Shown here piece by piece: positions 1 through 5,255 of a DNA stretch of 5,255 nt. A program made the position numbers and the translations under genes. Every line of letters starts with the position of its first letter. Within the stretch, counting starts at the first letter, position 1. This stretch comes from Gammaproteobacteria bacterium (lineage in GTDB: Bacteria > Pseudomonadota > Gammaproteobacteria > Thiohalomonadales > Thiohalomonadaceae): contig JADFYS010000167.1 in the NCBI GenBank assembly GCA_015232955.1, positions 1 to 5,255 on the forward strand, read 5' to 3'. The notes beneath the pieces were generated by a model, which saw nothing but the letters and a program-made list of their open reading frames with translations, was not told the origin of the DNA and searched no databases.

Positions 1-23
1 AGTATCTGGCATGATCATTAGCG

Positions 24-37
24 TGAAATACATTTCA
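24..37. promoter_or_regulatory. perfect inverted repeat upstream of hemG (possible operator)
   Basis: TGAAAT-AC-ATTTCA is a perfect 6-2-6 inverted repeat about 120 bases before the hemG start. A CATAAT hexamer (36-41, five of six matches to a sigma-70 -10 box) overlaps its right arm, but no good -35 box lies 16-18 bases upstream. The symmetry is directly visible. A role as a dimeric repressor site is inference, and I do not recognise the motif as the site of a named regulator. Confidence 0.15.
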
Positions 38-71
38 TAATCGAGGGTGACGCCGCACCATTCATGCAAGT

Positions 72-84
72 TAGGTTGAACCTA
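72..84. promoter_or_regulatory. perfect 13-base palindrome upstream of hemG (candidate operator)
   Basis: TAGGTT-G-AACCTA is a perfect 6-1-6 inverted repeat lying 71 bases before the hemG start codon. The odd-length, short-armed symmetry suits a dimeric helix-turn-helix regulator. It is too short and has too small a loop to be a terminator, and no T tract follows. It lies upstream of the weak -10 candidate at 117-122. The symmetry is seen; the regulatory role is inferred. Confidence 0.25.
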
Positions 85-116
85 CCCTTTCTCTGATGCA
101 GCGAATGACCTACGAC

Positions 117-122
117 TATTAT
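117..122 (+). promoter_or_regulatory. weak -10 box candidate for hemG
   Basis: TATTAT matches the sigma-70 -10 consensus at five of six positions and lies in the AT-rich stretch just before hemG. It would give a transcript with a leader of roughly 27 bases. No acceptable -35 hexamer is seen at 16-18 bases spacing, so use of this box would need an activator or another sigma factor. It is a weak candidate only. Confidence 0.15.
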
Positions 123-155
123 TTTAACCACCACAGATCCGGTTTCACTCATGGT

Positions 156-683
156 ATGAATAACATCCTTATTATCTACTCCACCTGCGATGGCCATACA
201 GAGAAGATCTGCCACAAGATCAGAGAACTGTGTGAAGGGTATGGGCATGAGGTCAAATTAGTCTCTATTACCGAACTCTCGCCGGAGGATCTGCACCGGT
301 TTGCAAAGATTGTGATCGGTGCCAGCATTCGTTACGGAAAACACAACCAAAAAATAATCGATTTCGTAATGAATAACAGAGCGTTATTGGACTCTAAGCC
401 GAGCGCATTCTTTTCGGTCAATCTGGTTGCACGCAAACCGAACAAAAACACGCCCGAAACCAACCCCTACCTCAAAAAGTTCCTGAGACGGGTCTCCTGG
501 AGACCGGCTCGAACTACTGTTTTTGCAGGAAGCATCGATTATAAAAAATACAGATTCTCGGACCGAACCATCATCCGCATCATTATGTTTCTCACCAAAG
601 GGCCGACCCACCCCGATGCAGCGGTAGATTACACCAACTGGGAAGAGGTAGAGAAGTTCGCAGGTGTGGTGCATGAAATGTAA
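156..683 (+). CDS. hemG: HemG, flavodoxin-type menaquinone-dependent protoporphyrinogen IX oxidase
   Basis: This enzyme oxidises protoporphyrinogen IX to protoporphyrin IX, the penultimate step of haem synthesis. It uses FMN and passes electrons to respiratory quinones at the inner face of the cytoplasmic membrane. The 175-residue product is close in length to E. coli HemG (181). Residues 8-17 (YSTCDGHTEK) form the flavodoxin phosphate-binding loop. Residues 53-61 (VIGASIRYG) and 82-95 (PSAFFSVNLVARKP) are nearly identical to E. coli HemG as I remember it, and separate it from ordinary flavodoxins. Residues 115-148 correspond to the basic, hydrophobic long insert of HemG. I chose ATG 156 because the protein then begins MNNILIIYST, where the family begins. 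An in-frame ATG at 96 would add 20 residues with no family counterpart. No Shine-Dalgarno sequence precedes either start, and an out-of-frame ATG at 151 runs to a TGA overlapping the chosen ATG. G+C is lower than in the two neighbouring genes. It converges with bioA. Confidence 0.95.
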   Translation: MNNILIIYSTCDGHTEKICHKIRELCEGYGHEVKLVSITELSPEDLHRFAKIVIGASIRYGKHNQKIIDFVMNNRALLDSKPSAFFSVNLVARKPNKNTPETNPYLKKFLRRVSWRPARTTVFAGSIDYKKYRFSDRTIIRIIMFLTKGPTHPDAAVDYTNWEEVEKFAGVVHEM

Positions 684-806
684 TGGGGACGGGATATACC
701 CAAGATACCTGGAAACAGTGGATTTCAGGGAGTCGATAAGTATCTCTATTCAAAGACTTAGAAACAGTGAAGAGTCACGCCCATCCTCTTTCTGGTGCTA
801 GCGTTT
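684..806. other. convergent intergenic region without a clear terminator
   Basis: These 123 bases separate the hemG and bioA stop codons and are almost entirely occupied by the MITE-like element. I looked for a terminator for each gene. The candidates are a bulged 7-pair hairpin at 708-729 and a 4-pair hairpin at 767-778 (GTGA-AGAG-TCAC). Both are weak, and neither is followed by a T run on either strand. Termination may be Rho-dependent, or may rely on collision of the two transcripts. Confidence 0.6.
695..716 (+). repeat. left terminal inverted repeat of the MITE-like element
   Basis: Reading rightward, this arm has the blocks TATACCCAAGA, CCTG and AAAC, shared in the same order and spacing with the complement of 803-824. 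It differs from that arm at three positions (706, 707 and 712). The match does not continue beyond 694 or past 716. Confidence 0.7.
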
Positions 807-824
807 TCAGGGTTCTTGGGTATA
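803..824 (-). repeat. right terminal inverted repeat, overlapping the 3' end of bioA
   Basis: The reverse complement of this arm carries the same TATACCCAAGA, CCTG and AAAC blocks as the left arm. It encodes the last bioA residues (Y-T-Q-E-P) and the TGA stop at 807-809, so the extreme C-terminus of BioA appears to derive from the repeat. Confidence 0.7.
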
Positions 825-2111
825 CTCCACCATCTCGGCTATCACTTCAGATACGGCGTGGGTCAGAGCACGGAGATCCTCGGCAGAGATGATGTAGGGG
901 GGCATCAGATAGACCAGTCGCCCAAAAGGGCGAATCCAGACACCGGCAGCCACCAGCCGCGGCTGGATCCAGCGCAGATCCACCGCCGTAGACAGCTCCA
1001 CCACGCCGATCGCCCCCAGCACCCGAACCTCCGCCACACCAGGGAGCGTGGCACACCCCGCCAACCCCTGTTTCAGACCCCGCTCGATCTCTGCCACCCG
1101 CTGCTGCCACGGTGAGGCGACAAGAAGACGGGTACTGGCCAGAGCAACCGCGGTCGCCAGCGGGTTGGCCATAAAGGTGGGGCCGTGCATAAATAGTCCG
1201 GGGGTGCCGCTGCTGAGGGTTGAACTCACCTCTTCAGTTGTAAGCGTCGCCGCCAGGGTCATGACCCCTCCGGTCAACGCCTTGCCCACCGTCATAATAT
1301 CGGGGGCGATAGCGGCGTGTTCAGAGGCAAACATCTTTCCGGTACGCCCGAAACCGGTGGCGATCTCATCGTGGATCAGGAGGACACCGAAGTGATCACA
1401 GAGCGTCCGCAACTGCTGAAGGTACCCCGCGGAGTAGAAGCGCATCCCTCCGGCACCCTGTACAATCGGCTCGACAATGACTGCCGCGACACGACCCCCC
1501 TCCTCCTCCAGCCGCTGCTGCAGAGGTGCGAGTTCCGTCGCCGGGGGGATCTCCCCAAAAGGGGTCACAGGAGCCGGAATAAAGATCTGCTTCAACAGAC
1601 TATGCTGGAAGATGGTGTGCATCCCGGTATCGGGATCAGAGACCGACATCGCACCAAAGGTGTCACCGTGATAACCCCGGCGCAGGGTGATAAAGCGCTG
1701 CTTTTGTAGTTCGCCGCGGGCGTGCCAATACTGAATCGCCATCTTCAGCGCCACCTCCACCGCCACCGAGCCAGAGTCGGCAAAAAAGACCGACTGCAGC
1801 GGTTGAGGTGTCAGCTCAAGCAGTAGTTGCGCCAGCTCCACCGCCGGGGCGTGGGTCAGGCCACCAAACATCACATGAGAGAACGCTGTGATCTGCTCTT
1901 CCAGTGCCGCATTGAGCTGAGGGACATTGTAGCCGTGAATGGCACACCACCACGACGAGATACCGTCAATCACCTCGCGCCCATCCCCCAGAGTGAGACG
2001 CACCCCCGCAGCCGAGCGGACAGTATAGAGCGGCTGATCCCCCCCCAGAGCACTGTAGGGGTGCCAGATGTGGTTACGATCGAAGGCGATCATCTCCGCT
2101 ACTGTGGACAT
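807..2111 (-). CDS. bioA: BioA, adenosylmethionine-8-amino-7-oxononanoate aminotransferase
   Basis: This PLP enzyme makes 7,8-diaminopelargonate from 8-amino-7-oxononanoate in cytosolic biotin synthesis, with S-adenosylmethionine as the unusual amino donor. It is a class III (fold type I) aminotransferase of 434 residues from this start; E. coli BioA has 429. Numbering here counts from the GTG at 2114, one codon upstream. K278 in GKALTGG is the PLP lysine. D249 in HDEIATGFGRTG contacts the pyridine nitrogen. W55 in SSWWCAIHGYN, Y19 in IWHPYS, Y148 in GYHGD, the HGPTF loop at 310-314 and R395 in IRPFG match the known substrate and cofactor residues. No catalytic residue is missing. I prefer ATG 2111 over the adjacent GTG 2114; either is possible. 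It follows the SNF2 helicase gene directly, so it is probably its operon partner. No bioB, bioF, bioC or bioD is in view. The last codons lie in the right repeat of the MITE-like element. Confidence 0.97.
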   Translation of the reverse strand: MSTVAEMIAFDRNHIWHPYSALGGDQPLYTVRSAAGVRLTLGDGREVIDGISSWWCAIHGYNVPQLNAALEEQITAFSHVMFGGLTHAPAVELAQLLLELTPQPLQSVFFADSGSVAVEVALKMAIQYWHARGELQKQRFITLRRGYHGDTFGAMSVSDPDTGMHTIFQHSLLKQIFIPAPVTPFGEIPPATELAPLQQRLEEEGGRVAAVIVEPIVQGAGGMRFYSAGYLQQLRTLCDHFGVLLIHDEIATGFGRTGKMFASEHAAIAPDIMTVGKALTGGVMTLAATLTTEEVSSTLSSGTPGLFMHGPTFMANPLATAVALASTRLLVASPWQQRVAEIERGLKQGLAGCATLPGVAEVRVLGAIGVVELSTAVDLRWIQPRLVAAGVWIRPFGRLVYLMPPYIISAEDLRALTHAVSEVIAEMVEYTQEP

Positions 2112-2124
2112 CACTTACTCAGAG
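2109..2124 (-). promoter_or_regulatory. helicase-bioA stop/start junction with weak Shine-Dalgarno
   Basis: On the minus strand the junction reads CTCTGAGTAAGTGATG. The helicase stop TAA is followed at once by GTG and then ATG, so bioA has no leader of its own. The only ribosome-binding signal is the weak GAG/TAAG inside the end of the helicase gene. This suits translational coupling by terminating ribosomes and leaves no room for a bioA promoter outside the upstream coding sequence. Confidence 0.6.
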
Positions 2125-5100
2125 CGGAAAAGGTGGGTCAACTCGTCGGCACTGAGGGCGGCCGTTGCCGCCTCCTCCCCTTCACCATAGACCCCATCCG
2201 CGAGTGACTGTTTCCGTGCCTGCATCGCAATGATCTTCTCCTCTACCGTCTTTTCGGTCAGAAGTTTATAGACAAAGACCGGCCGCTCTTGCCCGATACG
2301 GTGAGCACGGTCGGTGGCCTGCGCCTCCACCGCCGGATTCCACCACGGGTCGTAGTGGATCACGGTATCGGCCTCCACCAGATTGAGACCCACCCCACCC
2401 GCTTTAAGACTGATGAGGAAAAGATCCACCTTGCCACTGCGGAAAAGGTCGATCGCCGCCTCGCGCAGTCGGGTCTGGCCGGTGAGAATGGCGTAATCGA
2501 TCTTGAGCCGGGTCAACTCATCCTCAATTAGGGCGAGCATGGTGGTGAACTGGGAGAAGAGGAGGATCCTCCGCCCCTCCTCCAGCAGCTCCGGCAGCAG
2601 TTCGAGCAGCATCTCCAGTTTGGCCGACTCTTTCACCAGCTGCGCCTGTTGCAGCGAGAGGAGACGGGGGTCACAACAGGTCTGGCGCAGCTTTAGCAGG
2701 GCGTCGAGAATGGTGATATGGCTTCTTGACAGCCCCTTGCTGGCGATGCTTTTACGCACCTTGCTCTCCATCGAGAGACGAATACTCTCGTAGAGTGCCG
2801 CCTGTTCCGCCCCCAGCGGAACCGTAAGCACAATCTCGGTCTTGGGGGGGAGCTCTTTCTCCACCTCCTGCTTTTTGCGACGCAACATAAACGGTTTGAT
2901 CCGCTTGGAGAGCCGCTGCCGACGATCCATATCCCCCTGTTTCTCAATCGGGGTGCGGTAGAGACGGGTAAACTCCGGTGCAGTTCCAAGAAATCCGGGA
3001 AGGAGAAAATCAAACAGCGCCCAGAGCTCTCCAAGATGGTTCTCCATCGGCGTCCCGGTAAGACAGAGGCGGTGATCACACTTCAGCTGCCGCACCAGCT
3101 TCGACGCCTTCGCCTTGGGGTTCTTGATCACCTGCGCCTCATCAAGAATCACACTATGGTAGTGGTGACGCAGGAGCACCTCTTGATCCCGTGGAAGCAG
3201 AGGGTAGGTGGTGAGGATGAGATCATGATCCCCGATTTTGTCAAACTCGACAAAGCGTTCACTCCCCTGCAGCACCAGCACCGAAAGTTGTGGCGTAAAC
3301 TCCGCCGCCTCGCGCCGCCAGTTCCCCATCAGACTGGTGGGGGCGACGATAAGCACCGGTTGTGTCAGCCGTCCCGCCTCCTTCTCCAGCTGGAGGTGGG
3401 AGAGGGTCTGCACCGTTTTCCCCAGCCCCATATCATCAGCGAGAACCCCACCAAAGCTGAATTCACGCAAAAACTGAAGCCAGTTCAGCCCCTCCCGCTG
3501 ATAGCTACGCAAGGTCCCTTTAAAACCCTGTGGGACTTCAACCGCCTCTACCCCTTGAAACTGTTTTAGTTTTTTCCCGAGTTCACGCAGATTCTTACCC
3601 CCGTTAAGGGTGATCGCCGCCGACTGCTCCCCCCCCTGTTCCAGTTCGGTCAGCGCGGCTACATCAAAGCGCGAGATCCGCAGTGTATCGCGGTTTCGAA
3701 CCCGATCCTGACCGAAGAGTTCATAGAGGATATTGAGAATTGGCCGAATCCGCTCACTGCCGATGGCGACATAGTGGTGGGGCCGGATCTGGACCGAGAT
3801 ACTCTCCGGGACGGTGGTCGGGGTGTATTGCCCGATGAGCTGAGTAATTAACGGCAGCAGCGGAATCACCTCCCCCTCTACCTTGAGATCAAAACGGAGG
3901 TCAAACCAGGCATTTCCCGTTTCATCGATGGTGGCGTCAAGATCCTCCAGCTGGTGAAACTCAAGGAGATAGCTCTCAGCAGTTCGCACCTGCCACCCCT
4001 CCAGCCGCAGACGAGGAAGCTCCTCCAGCTCAAACTGCTGCCACAGCTCAACCACTGCCGCAGCCTCTTCCCCCGTCGGTTCGAGGAGAAAGGGGCCGGC
4101 CTCGCCCCGCTCTTCACCAACGAGATGAAACCCGATCTTCTCCAGCAGGGCTACCGCCGCCTGCTCCGCCTCAAGCTGGCGGTGAATACGGACAATCGGA
4201 CGCGAGGCGATCACCGTCTGCGCCCGCGGTGGTATCGGGTCAATCTCCTGCCCGTCGTAACTGAAACTGAGTGCCAAACGGTGTCCGTACCCATCACCGA
4301 GAGTGAACCCCTGCAGTTCGAGACAGGGGGTGGGGAGGGTATCGACAATCTCCTCTATCTCCGGCGAGCGTGGTGGCGGGATAGGAAGATCCGGATAATC
4401 AACCACCAGCTGTCGACTAAACGCCTCTTCCAGTTGCGTCGGTACTGCCGGGGCAGCCATCAACCGCTCCAGCTGCAGTGCCGAGAATGGCGGATCACTG
4501 ATCACCCCAATCTTCACCGCTGCCATATCAACATAGTAGGCGGGTGTCGTCACCAGGGGATAGCCGTTGACCCCTGCGGTCACCAGCAGCCGCCGCTCCC
4601 CCTTACCCTCTTCCCACTGCAGCTGCAGCGCTCTCGCCTCTCCCCAGCTAAGAGAGGCCCCCCCTTCGCTCTCCCAGAAACAGCGCTCGCTATTCATCAT
4701 CTTCTCCAGCGCGAGGGCGCCCAACTCACCGGTCAAGATGATCTCCTCCTTCTGCCAACTCAGGGGGGAGAGGGGAATTGAGGCGGCAAGCAGGGGAATA
4801 ATTTCGCGATCCAGTGCCGAGATATAGTCCGCCTGAAGCGCATTACTGCTGCGCAGAGATTCAAAACTGAGATCCCGCCCTTTACCAGGATTTCCATCCT
4901 TTTTCAGACGCGCCACAGTCAGGGTCACCTTTAACACCCCAAAACGGTAATTGAGGGGAGAGAGGCGGTAACAGAGAACCGACTGTTGGCCCCCCCCCTC
5001 CTCCGCCTTTTGACTCCCCAAATGGTTGAGCCAGGTGAGACACTCCTCCTCGACCGGCAGGGTCCCTTTCGCCTCATGGTTTTCACGAAACTCATGGATC

Positions 5101-5255
5101 AGGGCACTCATATGTGAGCAGACGGTGTGGCTACCACAGCTACAGACCCCAGAGATGATCAGCTGCTCTCCCACCTCTTCGACATCAAAGTCGACCCGGC
5201 ACTGGCGGTTGGTCAGGTCACGAACCGTCCCCTCGAAGTAGATCAACCCATCTTC
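2115..5255 (-). CDS. SWIM/SNF2-family DEAD/DEAH-like ATPase (5' end cut by window edge)
   Basis: A large ATP-dependent translocase of the bacterial SNF2 family, expected to act on double-stranded DNA or nucleoprotein. Its exact substrate is unknown. The frame is open through the window edge (E-D-G before a TTG at 5246), so that TTG is probably an internal leucine and the true start lies outside; 1046 residues are visible. Counting from the first visible codon, a SWIM motif CxCx5CxH lies at C38, C40, C46 and H48. Residues about 60-575 are a long acidic region I do not recognise, apart from a possible SNF2-associated domain before the ATPase. The ATPase follows: motif I DDMGLGKT (607-614), VLIVAPTSLMGNW near 634-646, motif II LDEAQ (704-708), TGTPMEN (733-739), PFMLRRKK (788-795). 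The C-terminal helicase lobe has FSQF (900-903), GVGLNL (954-959), DPWWNP (969-974) and QATDRAHRIGQ (979-989). All core motifs are intact. bioA follows with no gap. There is no sign of a defence-system partner here. Confidence 0.95.
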   Translation of the reverse strand, partial: EDGLIYFEGTVRDLTNRQCRVDFDVEEVGEQLIISGVCSCGSHTVCSHMSALIHEFRENHEAKGTLPVEEECLTWLNHLGSQKAEEGGGQQSVLCYRLSPLNYRFGVLKVTLTVARLKKDGNPGKGRDLSFESLRSSNALQADYISALDREIIPLLAASIPLSPLSWQKEEIILTGELGALALEKMMNSERCFWESEGGASLSWGEARALQLQWEEGKGERRLLVTAGVNGYPLVTTPAYYVDMAAVKIGVISDPPFSALQLERLMAAPAVPTQLEEAFSRQLVVDYPDLPIPPPRSPEIEEIVDTLPTPCLELQGFTLGDGYGHRLALSFSYDGQEIDPIPPRAQTVIASRPIVRIHRQLEAEQAAVALLEKIGFHLVGEERGEAGPFLLEPTGEEAAAVVELWQQFELEELPRLRLEGWQVRTAESYLLEFHQLEDLDATIDETGNAWFDLRFDLKVEGEVIPLLPLITQLIGQYTPTTVPESISVQIRPHHYVAIGSERIRPILNILYELFGQDRVRNRDTLRISRFDVAALTELEQGGEQSAAITLNGGKNLRELGKKLKQFQGVEAVEVPQGFKGTLRSYQREGLNWLQFLREFSFGGVLADDMGLGKTVQTLSHLQLEKEAGRLTQPVLIVAPTSLMGNWRREAAEFTPQLSVLVLQGSERFVEFDKIGDHDLILTTYPLLPRDQEVLLRHHYHSVILDEAQVIKNPKAKASKLVRQLKCDHRLCLTGTPMENHLGELWALFDFLLPGFLGTAPEFTRLYRTPIEKQGDMDRRQRLSKRIKPFMLRRKKQEVEKELPPKTEIVLTVPLGAEQAALYESIRLSMESKVRKSIASKGLSRSHITILDALLKLRQTCCDPRLLSLQQAQLVKESAKLEMLLELLPELLEEGRRILLFSQFTTMLALIEDELTRLKIDYAILTGQTRLREAAIDLFRSGKVDLFLISLKAGGVGLNLVEADTVIHYDPWWNPAVEAQATDRAHRIGQERPVFVYKLLTEKTVEEKIIAMQARKQSLADGVYGEGEEAATAALSADELTHLFRSE
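4990..4998 (-). repeat. G9 homopolymer tract inside the SNF2 gene
   Basis: Nine consecutive G on the coding strand encode part of E-E-G-G-G-Q, shortly after the SWIM motif and well before the ATPase domain. The frame is intact as read. Runs of this length are prone to slippage, and a gain or loss of one base would shift the frame before every catalytic motif. G8 tracts also occur at 3629-3636 (same gene) and 2039-2046 (bioA). Confidence 0.9.

Larger units (their letters stand above)
695..824. mobile_element. MITE-like element between hemG and bioA (130 bases)
   Basis: Two inverted repeats of 22 bases, matching at 19 positions, bound a 130-base unit with no coding capacity. Both ends read TATACCCAAGA inward, so TA lies at each extremity, as expected for elements that duplicate a TA target (IS630/Tc1-mariner type MITEs, and Neisseria Correia elements, which also begin TATA). 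Motifs of the ends recur inside: TTTCAGGG at 723-730 repeats the right-end stretch 805-812, and GAAACAGTG occurs at 712-720 and 761-769. A short bulged hairpin can form at 708-729 (CCT/AGG and GAAA/TTTC around a 7-base loop). The element starts 12 bases after the hemG stop, and its right end lies inside bioA, whose last codons and TGA it supplies. The repeats and TA ends are seen; mobility is inferred. The alternative is an imperfect long-loop foldback at the 3' ends of convergent genes. Confidence 0.4.

Noticed and set aside
11..18. ATGATCAT palindrome
   Set aside because: Eight bases of symmetry around GATC are expected by chance in a window this size.
1..40. Possible tail of an upstream + strand gene (frame open to a TAA at 38-40), or the first 11 codons of a divergent - strand gene starting at 33
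   Set aside because: Only about a dozen codons are visible either way, with no recognisable motif and no ribosome-binding site for the divergent start. The two options cannot be told apart.
96..155. N-terminal extension of HemG from ATG 96
   Set aside because: The extra 20 residues (Tyr- and His-rich) have no counterpart in HemG, no Shine-Dalgarno sequence precedes them, and the known family start fits ATG 156.
18..674. Open frames antisense to hemG (18-248 and 384-674)
   Set aside because: They are shadows of a confidently identified gene, with low-complexity or implausible protein sequence.
767..778. GTGA-AGAG-TCAC hairpin as terminator for hemG or bioA
   Set aside because: The stem is only four pairs and no T run follows on either strand.
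3954..4781. 275-codon + strand open frame antisense to the SNF2 gene, and similar ones at 3036-3569 and 1317-1709
   Set aside because: GC-rich genes commonly leave long antisense frames. These encode Leu/Arg/Gln-rich sequence with no recognisable motif, and the opposite strand is a conserved gene.
2115..5255. SNF2 protein as part of an antiviral defence system such as DISARM or Zorya
   Set aside because: No methyltransferase, nuclease, PLD or ZorA/B-like partner is present. The visible neighbours are metabolic genes, and SWIM/SNF2 proteins are widespread outside defence loci.

Overview
The window looks like a chromosomal stretch of a moderately GC-rich gammaproteobacterium. The main evidence is a flavodoxin-type HemG, a protoporphyrinogen oxidase class typical of gammaproteobacteria, and a BioA very close to the enterobacterial enzyme. 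I cannot name a genus. Three protein genes are supported; the other long frames are antisense or out-of-frame shadows.

Left part (1-683): a 155-base leader holding two short perfect inverted repeats, then hemG on the + strand. This part is clearly poorer in G+C than the rest. Hand counts give 31/60 at 181-240, 25/60 at 361-420 and 23/60 at 541-600, against 39/60 at 2161-2220 and 38/60 at 4021-4080. hemG has no recognisable Shine-Dalgarno sequence.

Middle (684-806, reaching into the 3' end of bioA): hemG and bioA converge here. The gap holds the most interesting non-coding structure in the window, a pair of 22-base inverted repeats (19 of 22 positions matching) at 695-716 and 803-824. They enclose 86 bases and begin and end with TA. 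The whole unit is 130 bases long and has the build of a small non-autonomous transposable element (MITE) with TA target sites. Its right end supplies the last codons and the stop of bioA.

Right part (2115-5255, - strand): a large SNF2-family ATPase with an N-terminal SWIM zinc-binding motif, cut by the right edge, followed without any gap by bioA. The stop and start codons abut (TAA-GTG-ATG), so the two genes are probably co-transcribed and translationally coupled. hemG (haem synthesis) and bioA (biotin synthesis) are separate metabolic functions that only happen to be adjacent and convergent. No link between the helicase and biotin synthesis is known to me. No tRNA, rRNA, CRISPR array or complete insertion sequence was seen, and I see no convincing evidence for a new multi-gene system.
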